Source: JAFECT01 sp036501825 (GTDB taxonomy: Bacteria > Pseudomonadota > Alphaproteobacteria > Caulobacterales > Caulobacteraceae). Taken from it: a stretch of 64,000 nt of DNA. This document shows, in pieces, positions 9,544 to 19,016 of the stretch. Every line of letters starts with the position of its first letter. Positions within the stretch are counted from its first letter, which is position 1. The notes beneath the pieces were generated by a model. It searched no databases and had not been told where the DNA came from. It saw nothing but the letters and a program-made list of their open reading frames with translations. The translations under genes were made by a program, and so were the position numbers. Where the stretch lies: positions 62,001-126,000 of the forward strand of contig DASXZP010000026.1 in NCBI GenBank assembly GCA_036501825.1, read 5' to 3'.

Positions 9544-9640
9544 TAGGGAGGGAGATGGGGAGCGGTCGCCGGCAGGAGGAATCGCGGGCGACGCCGCCCG
9601 TGCTTTTCCAGAATCGCCATGCACTCATCTCCATCCCCGG

Positions 9641-9665
9641 CCCTTCCTCCATCGAGGAGGAAGGG
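9641..9665. repeat. REP-like hairpin 2 (10-bp arms)
   Basis: Perfect inverted repeat: CCCTTCCTCC at 9641-9650 and GGAGGAAGGG at 9656-9665, with spacer ATCGA. Arm length, spacer length and the TCGA core match the hairpin at 9519-9543, so both probably belong to one repeat family. Confidence 0.75.
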
Positions 9666-9735
9666 AGAAGCACCCTGGAGCGGTGGTGACGCGCCGATCC
9701 TTTTCCGATCGCTTTCCGTCCTCTAAACCGACGCT

Positions 9736-10524
9736 GTGAGCGACCTGCGTCCCCCGACGGTCATCCTGACCGAGCCCCAGCTCGCCGAGAACATCGGCGC
9801 GGTCGGGCGGGTGATGGCCAACTTCGGTCTGACCGACCTGCGCCTGGTGCGGCCTCGCGACGGCTGGCCCCAGGACCGGGCCTGGGCTTCGGCCTCCGGC
9901 GCCGACTGGGTGCTCGATGACGCGCGGGTATTCGGCAGCGTCGCGGAAGCCATGGCGGACCTGAGGGTCGTTTTCGCAACCACCGCCCGGCCGCGCGAGA
10001 CGGTTATGCCGGTGCTGACGCCGGAAGAGGCCGCGGCCGAGCTCAACCAGGCGTCCCGCGAAGGCCAGCCGGTGGGCCTGTTGTTCGGCGGCGAGCGGGC
10101 CGGACTGGAAACCCACGACATTGCGATCTGCCAGGCGGTGGTGACCATCCCCATCGATTCGCGATTCCGTTCATTGAACCTCGCCCAGGCCGTGGCCGTT
10201 AACGCCTACGAGTGGCGCAAGACGATTTCTGCAACCCCGCCCGCAGCGTTCCGGGATCAACCGCCTCCAGCGGAAATGGCTGCGATGACAGGGCTTTACG
10301 AACATTTCGAAACCGAGCTGGAAGCCGCAGGCTTCTTTCATCCTCCCGAGAAGAAATCCGCTATGGTCCGCAATCTCCGCGTCGCCCTGAGCAAGGCCCG
10401 CTTCACCGACCAGGAAGTGCGAACTTTCCGAGGGGTGATCACCGCGCTCAGCAAAGGTCGCGGGCGCGTTCTGGCCAAGCTGGCGGCGGCCAAGAGCGAG
10501 AAGACGGGCGGCGAGGGGAGCTGA
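9736..10524 (+). CDS. trmJ: TrmJ-type tRNA/rRNA 2'-O-methyltransferase (SPOUT)
   Basis: SAM-dependent SpoU-family enzyme, 262 residues; TrmJ methylates the ribose of tRNA position 32. Residues 8-30 have V-I-L-T-E-P-Q-L-A-E-N-I-G-A-V-G-R typical of the family. The SPOUT knot motifs are L-F-G-G-E-R-A-G-L (116-124) and S-L-N-L-A-Q-A-V (146-153). The C-terminal 90 residues are helical, as in TrmJ. The start is GTG at 9736. The next gene begins 1 bp after its stop, so the two are likely co-transcribed. The exact RNA target is inferred. Confidence 0.85.
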   Translation: MSDLRPPTVILTEPQLAENIGAVGRVMANFGLTDLRLVRPRDGWPQDRAWASASGADWVLDDARVFGSVAEAMADLRVVFATTARPRETVMPVLTPEEAAAELNQASREGQPVGLLFGGERAGLETHDIAICQAVVTIPIDSRFRSLNLAQAVAVNAYEWRKTISATPPAAFRDQPPPAEMAAMTGLYEHFETELEAAGFFHPPEKKSAMVRNLRVALSKARFTDQEVRTFRGVITALSKGRGRVLAKLAAAKSEKTGGEGS

Positions 10525-10525
10525 G

Positions 10526-12004
10526 ATGGTCGACGCCGACAAGCTGAAACGTTTCGTACAACCGCTGTGGGCCGACGAGGTCGTGCCCAAGCTGGTCGAG
10601 TACATCAAGATTCCGAACAAGAGCCCGGACTTCGATCCCAAGTGGGCCGAGCACGGGCACATGGACGAGGCGGTCGCCCTGTTCGAAGGCTGGGCGCGGT
10701 CGAAGATCGCGAACATCGCGGGCGCGACGCTCGAGGTCGTGCGACTGCCCGGCCGCACGCCGGTGATCTTCCTCGAAATCCCGGGCGAGGGCGACGACAC
10801 CTGTCTGCTCTACGGTCACCTCGACAAACAGCCGGAGATGTCGGGCTGGGCCGAGGGTCTGGGTCCGTGGATTCCGGTGCTGAAGGACGACAAGCTCTAC
10901 GGGCGCGGCGGCGCCGACGACGGCTACGCCCTGTTCGGCGCGCTGGGCGCCATTCTCGCGCTGAAAGACCAGAAGGTTCCGCACGCGCGTTGCGTGATCC
11001 TGATCGAGGCATGCGAGGAGTCGGGCAGCTACGACCTGCCGTTCTATGTCGATCACCTCGCGTCGCGCATCGGACATCCGTCGCTGGTGATCTGTCTCGA
11101 CAGCGGCTGCGGCAACTATGAACAGCTGTGGCTGACCACGTCGTTGCGCGGCCTGATGGGCGGCAATCTGACCGTGAAGGTGCTGGACGAAGGCGTGCAC
11201 TCCGGCGATGCGTCCGGCGTTGTCGCTTCGAGCTTCCGCGTGCTGCGCCATCTGTTGTCGCGGCTGGAGGACGAGACCACCGGCAAGATCAAGCCGATGG
11301 AGCTGTGGACCGAAATCCCCGCCGACCGCATCGACCAGGCCAAGCGCGCCGCCGCCATCCTCGGCGACGAGGTGTGGACCAAGTTCCCGTTCGTCACCGG
11401 CATGAAGCCGGTGGTCGACGATCCGGTGGAGCTGATCCTGAACCGCACCTGGCGGCCGCAGCTGGCCGTGGTCGGCGCCGAGGGTCTGCCGCCGCTGGCC
11501 AACGCCGGCAATGTGCTGCGACCGTTCACAACGACAAAGCTTTCGATCCGCGTGCCGCCGACGGTGGATGCGGGCAAGGCCGCGGAAGTCGTGCGCAAAC
11601 TGCTCGAAGACAACGCGCCCTATAACGCCGGCGTCACCTTCAAGGTCGAGAGCGCCGAGTCCGGCTGGAACGCGCCGACCCTGGCGCCTTGGCTCGAAAC
11701 CGCGGTGGAGAACGCGTCGATGACGGCGTTCGGAAAGCCGGTCGCGATGATGGGCGAGGGCGGCTCGATCCCCTTCATGGGCATGCTGGGCGCCAAGTTC
11801 CCACAGGCGCAGTTCCTCATCACCGGCGTGCTGGGCCCGCACTCGAACGCGCACGGCCCGAACGAATTCCTGCACATCCCCACCGGCGAGCGGGTGACCC
11901 AGGTGGTCGCCCTGGTCCTGGCCGACCACTTCGCCCGCAACGCCAAACCGGCGAGCTCGGCGGAGGAAAAGAAGGGATTCCTGTCTAAAATTTTAGGCGG
12001 TTAA
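10526..12004 (+). CDS. M20-family metallopeptidase (dipeptidase type)
   Basis: A 492-residue cytosolic di-zinc peptidase or deacylase. The metal and catalytic residues are visible: G-H-L-D (H98, D100), G-R-G-G-A-D-D (D131/D132) and E-A-C-E-E-S-G (E164/E165). A lid domain follows (about 200-400), then the C-terminal catalytic part with G-G-S-I-P-F and the late His in G-P-H-S-N-A-H. Length and layout fit the carnosinase/dipeptidase branch of M20. Substrate is unknown. It starts 1 bp after trmJ. Confidence 0.85.
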   Translation: MVDADKLKRFVQPLWADEVVPKLVEYIKIPNKSPDFDPKWAEHGHMDEAVALFEGWARSKIANIAGATLEVVRLPGRTPVIFLEIPGEGDDTCLLYGHLDKQPEMSGWAEGLGPWIPVLKDDKLYGRGGADDGYALFGALGAILALKDQKVPHARCVILIEACEESGSYDLPFYVDHLASRIGHPSLVICLDSGCGNYEQLWLTTSLRGLMGGNLTVKVLDEGVHSGDASGVVASSFRVLRHLLSRLEDETTGKIKPMELWTEIPADRIDQAKRAAAILGDEVWTKFPFVTGMKPVVDDPVELILNRTWRPQLAVVGAEGLPPLANAGNVLRPFTTTKLSIRVPPTVDAGKAAEVVRKLLEDNAPYNAGVTFKVESAESGWNAPTLAPWLETAVENASMTAFGKPVAMMGEGGSIPFMGMLGAKFPQAQFLITGVLGPHSNAHGPNEFLHIPTGERVTQVVALVLADHFARNAKPASSAEEKKGFLSKILGG

Positions 12005-12104
12005 TCGGTTTTCCAATTCTGAAAAATATTGACGAGGCCGAAAACCCGGCCGAAGGTGGCTGATCGGGCGCCGGGGGGCGTCGTTCAGCTGAGATGAGTG
12101 ACCG

Positions 12105-13199
12105 ATGTCCAAGGGCTCTTTCATGTCCGGCGTGTGGCGCTGGACCAAGCGGATCGGTCTGGGCCTGCTGGGCCTCTTCATCGCCCTGGTGGTCGTAGGC
12201 ACGATCTGGGAGGCGTCGGTACGCGCTTCCGCCCACAAAACCTTCAAGCCGCGCGGCCAGATCGTCGACATCGGCGGCGGCCGCCACATGCACATCGATT
12301 GCCGCGGGACGGGCGCGCCCACGGTCGTGCTCGAAGCCGGCCTCGACACCAACGGCACCCAGGCCTGGAGCGCGGTGCAGGACAAGATGGCGGCCTTCAC
12401 GCGCGTCTGCTCCTACGATCGCGCCGGCATCCAGTGGAGCGACGATAAGCCGGGCGCCCACGACGGCGACGGTGTCGCGAACGATCTGCACGCGCTGCTG
12501 ACTGCAGCGGGCGAGAAGGGCCTCTACGTGATGGTCGGCCACTCGCTCGGCGGCCCGTACATCATGAGCTTTGCGCGGCTCTATCCGAACGACCTCGCCG
12601 GCGTGGTGTTCGTCGATGCATCGCATCCGGACCAGAACCGGTTGATGGCCGCCGCCGGAATCGCCGCCGCGGCGAAGCCGATTCCCGCCGTCTACCAGCT
12701 GCTGGGCAAGCTGACCTGGTCGGGCTTGCCGCGGATCCTGCTGGGTCTGGCCGCTCAGCAGGCTGACGCCCCCAACCCCATGCCGGCCACGGCTCGGGCG
12801 GAAGCCGACGCCTTCGCGCCGCAGTCGTTTCCGGCCGCGATGGCGGAAGGCAAGGACCTGAACCTGACGCTTGCCGAAGCCGGCAAGCTGCGCACGCTCG
12901 GCGATCGGCCGCTCGTGGTGCTGGTGGCAACGAAGCAATTGTCCGCGAAGGACGTGAAGCTCGCCGGACTTACGCCCTCGCAGTACGCGAGCATGCAGTC
13001 GATCTGGCTCAAGCTTCACGACGACGAGACGTCCTGGTCCACGCACAGCCGCCAGCAACTGGTGCCGGACTCGACCCACTACATCCAGTTCTACCGCCCT
13101 GACATCGTCATCGCGGCGACGAAGGAGGTTGTGGAGGCCGTGCGGGGCGGGCCGTCGACGAAGACCCCCGCCGCGAAAGCGCCGTCCAAGGCCAAGTGA
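12105..13199 (+). CDS. Membrane-anchored alpha/beta hydrolase
   Basis: A 364-residue protein with one N-terminal membrane segment (about 16-35) and an alpha/beta-hydrolase domain facing the periplasm. The nucleophile elbow is G-H-S-L-G-G with Ser147; the oxyanion region is V-V-L-E-A-G-L (75-80), and S-Y-D-R-A-G follows at about 103. The late His is in D-S-T-H-Y-I near residue 327. Substrate is unknown. It lies 51 bp before frmA on the same strand but is separated by a strong palindrome, so it may or may not share a transcript. Confidence 0.75.
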   Translation: MSKGSFMSGVWRWTKRIGLGLLGLFIALVVVGTIWEASVRASAHKTFKPRGQIVDIGGGRHMHIDCRGTGAPTVVLEAGLDTNGTQAWSAVQDKMAAFTRVCSYDRAGIQWSDDKPGAHDGDGVANDLHALLTAAGEKGLYVMVGHSLGGPYIMSFARLYPNDLAGVVFVDASHPDQNRLMAAAGIAAAAKPIPAVYQLLGKLTWSGLPRILLGLAAQQADAPNPMPATARAEADAFAPQSFPAAMAEGKDLNLTLAEAGKLRTLGDRPLVVLVATKQLSAKDVKLAGLTPSQYASMQSIWLKLHDDETSWSTHSRQQLVPDSTHYIQFYRPDIVIAATKEVVEAVRGGPSTKTPAAKAPSKAK

Positions 13200-13229
13200 T
13201 GTGGCGCGTCGCGTGAGGCGAGGCTAGAA

Positions 13230-13253
13230 GGCGTTTCTCAGCTGAGGAACGCC
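13230..13253 (+). promoter_or_regulatory. 24-bp palindrome / hairpin covering the frmA ribosome-binding site
   Basis: The sequence from 13230 to 13253 is a palindrome with one mismatched pair (T at its position 7, G at position 18). In RNA that pair is a U-G wobble, so the transcript would form a continuous helix with an AGCU loop. The right arm contains the Shine-Dalgarno GAGGAA, and the helix ends 2 bases before the frmA ATG at 13256. It could mask the ribosome-binding site, or act as a DNA operator. Confidence 0.6.
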
Positions 13254-13255
13254 AC

Positions 13256-14365
<1,110 letters not shown>

Positions 14366-14386
14366 CTAGCTACCTTCCAAATGTTG

Positions 14387-14520
14387 TCGTCACCCCGGCC
14401 TTGTGCCGGGGCCCATCGTTCAGCTTGCGCAGGTGGGCTGTGATTGCGCTTGCGCGAAGCCGCAGCCACCTCGGCTCGAACACTTGCCATGGGCCCCGGG
14501 ACAAGAGCCCGGGGTGACGA
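14387..14520. repeat. REP-like doublet with 30-bp inverted ends
   Basis: The left arm (14387-14416, starting TCGTCACCCCGGCC) is the imperfect reverse complement of the right arm (14489-14520, ending GGGGTGACGA), with about 28 of 31 positions matching. Each arm is itself a GC-rich hairpin. The GTCACCCCGG...CCGGGG type is widespread between alphaproteobacterial genes. It lies between the convergent frmA and VOC genes and holds no ORF. Confidence 0.75.
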
Positions 14521-14544
14521 AAATTGGTTGGTGATGCGCGGGCG

Positions 14545-14967
14545 TCAACCGCTCATCGGCTTTTCGCAGATCACCATCCAGGGCACGCCGAACTTGTCGT
14601 GCAGGGAGCCGAAGCGGTGGGCGAAGAAGTTTTCCTGGAGCGGAAACTGGACCTTGCCGCCTTCGGCCAGGGCGGCGAACACGCAATCGGCTTCTTCCGG
14701 CGTGTCCAGGTGCAGCGAGACGTCGAAACCGTGGTGGCCCGTCGAGCCGCCGCCCATGATCATGTCCGACGCCATCAACAGGTCGTTGCCGATTTTGATG
14801 CGGCTGTGCATCACCTGACCCCTGAGGTGGTCGGGGATGGGGTTGTCGCCGGGCGCGTCGCCATAGGTCGACATGGCAAGGATCTCACCGCCGGTCACCT
14901 TGGCGTAGAATTCCATGGCCTCACGGCAGTTGCCGAAGAAGCTCAGGTAGGGATGGCATTGGGGCAT
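14545..14967 (-). CDS. PhnB-like VOC-family protein
   Basis: A 140-residue vicinal-oxygen-chelate fold protein of the PhnB/DUF1428-like group, beginning P-Y-L-S-F-F-G-N-C-R-E-A-M-E-F-Y. The ATG at 14967 has GGAGGAA upstream; the frame is open to 15021 but that part is rejected. The final stretch F-G-V-P-W-M-V-I-C-E-K-P is typical of the family. Function is unknown; members of the group bind small ligands. It is upstream of nothing co-directional in close reach. Confidence 0.75.
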   Translation of the reverse strand: MPQCHPYLSFFGNCREAMEFYAKVTGGEILAMSTYGDAPGDNPIPDHLRGQVMHSRIKIGNDLLMASDMIMGGGSTGHHGFDVSLHLDTPEEADCVFAALAEGGKVQFPLQENFFAHRFGSLHDKFGVPWMVICEKPMSG

Positions 14968-15082
14968 TGGGGTCGGTTCCTCCGCGGGTGATGTCCGAAG
15001 GACGCGGGCGGGATCGCCCATCCGACAAATCCCGCCCGACGTTTTGCAAAAATTATTTTGCGAAGGTTTTCAGAGACTAAGG

Positions 15083-16087
15083 TCAACCCGCGAGTTTGAC
15101 GAGGAGCTCGTCCAGCCGCGCATAGCTCTCGCGCATGCCCCATTCCATGCCGGAGTTCAGCATACCGTCACGTTCCTCGACCGAGCGGGCGCGCAGCACC
15201 GAGTCGATACGCGTGCCGGCGCCGTCAGGGGTGAAGGTCATCTCCACCACCATGGGCGGATAGTCGCGGTAGGCCTGGGTCAGGACCAGCCGGCGTGGCG
15301 CGGCGATCTCGAGGTACTCGCCGTGGAACGGATGCACCTCCCCTTCGCCGCCGTGCTGTTCGACGCTCCACTTGCCGCCTTCGCGCACGTCCATCTGGAG
15401 GTTTACGGCGCGGTATTTGCGCGGGCCCCACCAGTTGGCGAAGTGCTCGGGCCTGGTCACCGCTTCCCAGACCAGCTCGCGCGGCGCGTCGAACCAGCGG
15501 GTCATCTGCATCTGCGCTTCGCCAGGCTTGGCAATCAGCGCCATGCTTGTGCCCGGATCGCGCTTCGCCGCCGCAGGACTGCTGTCGGGCGCGCGGCCGT
15601 GCAGGATGTCGTCCAGACGATCGAGGCTCATGCCATAGCCCTGGTTGAAGCCGGTCTCCGCCATGGCGTCGCGGTCCTTCCTGGTCTTGCAAAGGACGCG
15701 GGTGAGGACGGTGGTCTTGCCGTCGACCTCGTCGAAGGTGACGGTCCAGACGCTCTCGCCGAAGGGATGGATGTCGCCTTCCAGGGCGTTGGTCATCACC
15801 AGCTTTTCGGGCGGGACGACCTCGAGATATTCGCCGCCGTGCGGATAGTCATTGCCGTCCGGCCCGCGCATGACAATGCGCCACTTGCCGCCGACCCGCG
15901 CGTCCGCCTCGCAGACCGGGTTGCTGAAGCCGCGCGGGCCCCACCACTGGCCCAGCATCTTCGGGTCGGTCCAGGCGCGGAACACCAGCTCGCGCGGGGC
16001 GTCGAACACCCGCACCAGCAGAATCTCGCGGTCGCGGGCGTCAGCGGTCGTCGGGGTCATCGTCTCGCTCGTTTCGGCGGGGGGCAT
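15083..16087 (-). CDS. Tandem-domain SRPBCC/AHSA1 protein
   Basis: A 334-residue protein made of two copies of an AHSA1 (Aha1-C-like, SRPBCC) domain, at about 20-150 and 180-330. Both copies share F-D-A-P-R-E-L-V and W-W-G-P-R, pointing to internal duplication. ATG at 16087 is chosen because AAGGGAG lies 8-9 bp upstream; ATG at 16096 sits too close to that site. It overlaps the 3' end of the arsR-type gene by 47 bp. ArsR-AHSA1 pairs of this kind are common; the ligand is unknown. Confidence 0.8.
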   Translation of the reverse strand: MPPAETSETMTPTTADARDREILLVRVFDAPRELVFRAWTDPKMLGQWWGPRGFSNPVCEADARVGGKWRIVMRGPDGNDYPHGGEYLEVVPPEKLVMTNALEGDIHPFGESVWTVTFDEVDGKTTVLTRVLCKTRKDRDAMAETGFNQGYGMSLDRLDDILHGRAPDSSPAAAKRDPGTSMALIAKPGEAQMQMTRWFDAPRELVWEAVTRPEHFANWWGPRKYRAVNLQMDVREGGKWSVEQHGGEGEVHPFHGEYLEIAAPRRLVLTQAYRDYPPMVVEMTFTPDGAGTRIDSVLRARSVEERDGMLNSGMEWGMRESYARLDELLVKLAG

Positions 16088-16418
16088 CGGTCTCATCTCC
16101 CTTCTGGAGGCGTTGCAGATATTCGTCCAAGCGGTCGAAGCTCTCTTCGAAGAACCGCCGGTATTGCTCGAGCCAGCCGGCCACGTCCCTCATCGGACCC
16201 GCCTCCAGCTTGCAGGGGCGCCACTGGGCCTCGCGGCCGCGGCTGATCAGCCCGGCCTTCTCCAGGACCTTCAGGTGCTTGGAGATCGCCGGCAGGCTCA
16301 TCTCGAACGGCTCCGCCAGTTCGGTCACCGAGGTCTCGCCCTCAGCCAACCGCGCCAGGATCGCCCGGCGGGTGGGGTCGGCCAGGGCCGAAAGGGTGAG
16401 GGACAGGGTGTCTTGCAT
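16041..16418 (-). CDS. ArsR-family winged-helix transcriptional regulator
   Basis: A 125-residue regulator that starts M-Q-D-T-L-S-L-T-L-S-A-L-A-D-P-T-R-R-A-I. The winged helix-turn-helix contains T-E-L-A-E-P-F-E-M-S-L-P-A-I-S-K-H-L-K-V-L, the recognition helix pattern of the SdpR/AHSA1-linked subgroup. No metal-binding Cys pair is visible, so it is probably not a metal sensor. It overlaps the downstream AHSA1 gene and likely represses its own promoter through the repeat at 16443-16476. Confidence 0.85.
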   Translation of the reverse strand: MQDTLSLTLSALADPTRRAILARLAEGETSVTELAEPFEMSLPAISKHLKVLEKAGLISRGREAQWRPCKLEAGPMRDVAGWLEQYRRFFEESFDRLDEYLQRLQKGDETDAPRRNERDDDPDDR

Positions 16419-16442
16419 CGATTGGCTTTGGGCTTCGCGTTG

Positions 16443-16476
16443 AACCAACTGGTTAAATAACTTGTCGGTTAAATAC
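16443..16476 (-). promoter_or_regulatory. Probable operator of the ArsR-type regulator
   Basis: AACCA-AC-TGGTT (16443-16454) is an inverted repeat with 5-bp arms. On the minus strand the string TATTTAACC occurs twice with a 16-bp period (within 16451-16475). The block ends 25 bp upstream of the regulator's ATG, where a repressor site would be expected. Binding is inferred. Confidence 0.45.
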
Positions 16477-16535
16477 GCGCCTCGGTCCCGTCCGTCAAGC
16501 GGGGTATGGGAAAGAGGGGTCAGCCCTTGCTGCGG

Positions 16536-16564
16536 TTGACTTTCCGGGCCCTGGCCGTCATAAG
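16536..16564 (+). promoter_or_regulatory. Sigma-70-type promoter of rpsD
   Basis: TTGACT at 16536-16541 and CATAAG at 16559-16564 are separated by 17 bp. The -10 element matches four of six consensus positions. It would give a leader of about 110 bases before rpsD, containing an 8-bp-stem GC hairpin (arms 16574-16581 and 16593-16600). Confidence 0.5.
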
Positions 16565-16684
16565 CCCGCCTTTCGCGCGCCAGACCTCGTCCGGCGCGCG
16601 GATCATGACGGATGATGCGTGACCGCCGTTGAGATCGTCGCCTCCATCGGGGAGGGGACCGGGCCGCGTCGAACAGGATGACAC

Positions 16685-17302
16685 ATGTCAAAGCGCCACA
16701 GCGCTAAGTACAAGCTCGACCGCGCCATGGGGGAAAACCTCTGGGGCCGTCCCAAGTCTCCCATCAATCAACGCGCCTACGGTCCCGGCCAGCACGGCCA
16801 GCGTCGTAAGTCCAAGGTGTCGGACTTCGGCCTGCAGCTTCGCGCCAAGCAGAAGCTGAAGGGCTACTACGGCAACATCACCGAGAAGCAATTCACGCTG
16901 ATCTACAAGGAAGCGTCGCGCCGCAAGGGCAACACCGCCGAGAAGCTGATCGGCCTGCTCGAGTCGCGCCTGGACGCCATCGTCTACCGCGCCAAGTTCG
17001 TGCCGACCGTCTGGTCCGCGCGCCAGTTCGTCAACCACGGCCACGTGAGCGTGAACGGCAAGCGCGTGAACATCGCGTCCTACCGTTGCAAGCCCGGCGA
17101 CGTGGTCGAGGTAAAGGAACGCTCGCGCAACATGGCGCTGGTGCTCGAAGCTCAGCAGTCGCAAGAGCGCGACATCCCCGATTACATCGAGCAGGGCGAC
17201 CGCGGCTTCTCCGTGCGCTTCGTCCGCGCCCCGGAACTGGCCGAAGTGCCCTACCCGGTGAAGATGGAGCCGAACCTGGTCGTCGAATACTACGCGTCCT
17301 AA
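16685..17302 (+). CDS. rpsD: 30S ribosomal protein S4
   Basis: Primary 16S-binding protein that starts assembly of the small-subunit body, 205 residues. It begins M-S-K-R-H-S-A-K-Y-K and contains the S4 RNA-binding domain (about 92-155) with S-A-R-Q-F-V-N-H-G-H-V-S-V-N-G-K-R-V. It lacks the N-terminal zinc cysteines, as in the C-minus form of S4. It stands alone here, as in many alphaproteobacteria, with its own promoter and a strong terminator after it. Confidence 0.97.
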   Translation: MSKRHSAKYKLDRAMGENLWGRPKSPINQRAYGPGQHGQRRKSKVSDFGLQLRAKQKLKGYYGNITEKQFTLIYKEASRRKGNTAEKLIGLLESRLDAIVYRAKFVPTVWSARQFVNHGHVSVNGKRVNIASYRCKPGDVVEVKERSRNMALVLEAQQSQERDIPDYIEQGDRGFSVRFVRAPELAEVPYPVKMEPNLVVEYYAS

Positions 17303-17326
17303 GGGCGGTTTGAATTCAGAGTCCTG

Positions 17327-17357
17327 CAAAGGCCCCCGGCGACGGGGGCCTTTTTGT
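17327..17357 (+). terminator. Rho-independent terminator of rpsD
   Basis: AAAGGCCCCC, loop GGCGAC, then GGGGGCCTTTTTG, located 25 bp after the rpsD stop. The 8-9-bp stem and the T-run make this the clearest intrinsic terminator in the window. Confidence 0.9.
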
Positions 17358-17409
17358 TTGCCCAGAGGCAGGGCGACCGGATAGTATCGGCGCGTGTGGG
17401 GAGGACGTC

Positions 17410-17700
17410 ATGGAAGACCTGAAATCGCATCTTCGCAACGCCTCGCGGCCGGCGCTCCTGGCGTTTCTGGCCAATGCCATGTCGGAGTTGACCCTGCATG
17501 GCCGCAGTTCTGGCGACGATGAGCACGGCCACTCCAAACTCAAGCGCATCAACGAGGCGGTTCATCACCTCGCCGGCCACATGCGCGACCTGTTCGACCA
17601 CGACGAGCCGGTGACCGACAGTCGCATCGACGGCATGGCCGAGCACCTGTCCGTTCTCGCGCAGGCCCATTTGCATCGCATTCTGCCGGCGGCCGATTGA
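17410..17700 (+). CDS. Small hypothetical protein, His-rich
   Basis: A 96-residue, probably all-helical cytosolic protein with many His residues (for example D-D-E-H-G-H-S and A-V-H-H-L-A-G-H-M). GGGGAGGACGTC before the ATG is a good ribosome-binding site, and codon use resembles the neighbours. I do not recognise a family. It follows the rpsD terminator and converges with the serine hydrolase gene 34 bp away. Confidence 0.6.
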   Translation: MEDLKSHLRNASRPALLAFLANAMSELTLHGRSSGDDEHGHSKLKRINEAVHHLAGHMRDLFDHDEPVTDSRIDGMAEHLSVLAQAHLHRILPAAD

Positions 17701-17734
17701 CGCCGATATCGCATCCCTCAAGCGGGTTGCGGTT

Positions 17735-18928
17735 TCATTGGGCTTCCGGCGTAAGGTCGTAGGGCCGGTACGCTTCCCACTGCCAGGGCAGATGCGTGTC
17801 GCCGAGGATTTCGTCGGCGAGGTATTTGTAGATTCCCTCGGCGCGCACGGTGTTGCTCATGAAGAGGACGCAGCGCGTCCCATGCCGGGCTTCCACGCAC
17901 AAGGCGTAGTTGGCTGCGCCGTCATCGTGGCCCTCCTTGAAGAAGGCTTCGCCCCACGGGGTCCGATAGAGGCCCCAGCCCAGGCCGTAAGACAGAGCGA
18001 TCGCCTTGTTTTCGTCCGTGTCGTCGAACACTTGGGTCGGGAACTGGCGACGCGACGTGATCGTGATCTGCGGCGTCAGCATTTCCGCCTTGGCCTTGGC
18101 GCTCAAACCGTCGCCCCGCGCCACGCCGGCCAGAAAATGCGCATAGTCGGAAAGCGTTGAATCCATCGAGCCGGACGCGTGCGCATGCATGTTGTGCGGG
18201 TGGCCCAGGTCCTTACCGTCGAGGTCGTAGCGGTCGGCCATATTGCCCACGAAATCGTCGCGCCAGGTCAGGCTGGACCGGCGCATGCCGAAGCGGTCGA
18301 ACACGCGGCGCTGCATCTCCTCAGCGACGTTGAGACCGAGGCCCTCTTCGAGCACGAACTGCATCAGCAGTATGCCTTCACCCGAGTAGGCATAGCGCGT
18401 GCCCGGGTCGAACATCAGGTTCAGCTTCTTGTCGTCGTTGATCCAGCGATAGTTGGGAAAGCCCGCCGTGTGCGACAGCAGCATGCGCGGCGTGATCTTG
18501 CGCCAGCGCGGATCGCCGGCGAGGTCCTTGTAGTTGTCATAGTCGGGCAGCGGTTTTTTCAGGTACTCGCCGATGGGTTTGTCAAGATCGAGCACGCCCT
18601 CATCGACCAGCTGCATGCACATGTAGGCGAAGGCGGCCTTGGTCAGAGACGCGGCGTAGATGACGGTGTCGGGCCGCATCGGCGTGTTCTGGGCGACATT
18701 GGCGACGCCATAGGTCTTCAGGCTGACCACGCGGCCGTTTTCGATCAGCGCCACGCCGAGGCCCTGGATCTTGGCCGCGCGCACCAGGCGTCGAACGTCC
18801 CGATCGAGCTTTGCCATGGACACCGCCCGGCCGTCGGGGCGGATGAAGGCGGTGCGGGCCTGGGCGGCCGCCGGTATAGACGCCGCCAGGATGCAGGCGA
18901 GGGCGGCGGTTGTCGCAAGCACGCGCAT
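17735..18928 (-). CDS. Secreted serine hydrolase, beta-lactamase/class C PBP fold
   Basis: A 397-residue protein with a signal peptide (cleavage near A-A-A-Q-A, about residue 24). The active-site S-x-x-K is S94-L-T-K97. The second motif reads Y181-S-G instead of Y-x-N, as in many esterase-like members. The KTG-like position is probably E-G-H-D-D-G-A. The family includes D-aminopeptidases, esterases and PBP4-like proteins, so the substrate cannot be named. It is divergent from the GH127-type gene with an 88-bp shared promoter region. Confidence 0.8.
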   Translation of the reverse strand: MRVLATTAALACILAASIPAAAQARTAFIRPDGRAVSMAKLDRDVRRLVRAAKIQGLGVALIENGRVVSLKTYGVANVAQNTPMRPDTVIYAASLTKAAFAYMCMQLVDEGVLDLDKPIGEYLKKPLPDYDNYKDLAGDPRWRKITPRMLLSHTAGFPNYRWINDDKKLNLMFDPGTRYAYSGEGILLMQFVLEEGLGLNVAEEMQRRVFDRFGMRRSSLTWRDDFVGNMADRYDLDGKDLGHPHNMHAHASGSMDSTLSDYAHFLAGVARGDGLSAKAKAEMLTPQITITSRRQFPTQVFDDTDENKAIALSYGLGWGLYRTPWGEAFFKEGHDDGAANYALCVEARHGTRCVLFMSNTVRAEGIYKYLADEILGDTHLPWQWEAYRPYDLTPEAQ

Positions 18929-19016
18929 GTCGGCTCCTCACCCACGGAACATCGCCCATAAGACCCGATCCGGCGCCCGGTTTCCAGGTCGCACGCTTCG
19001 CGGCTATCCTGGCGCC

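Noticed and set aside
9459..9620. N-terminal extension of the YciA gene to 9620
   Set aside because: The extra 54 codons cross a perfect 10-bp inverted repeat, lack similarity to YciA and are Pro/Arg-rich. The ATG at 9458 gives the normal family length.
17735..18928. Serine hydrolase judged inactive because motif two is Y-S-G
   Set aside because: S-x-x-K is intact and Y-S-G occurs in active members of the family, so there is no ground to call it a pseudoenzyme.
18771..19016. Extension of the GH127-type gene upstream to 18771
   Set aside because: It would overlap the divergent serine hydrolase gene by 158 bp and bury the twin-arginine signal 82 residues inside the protein.
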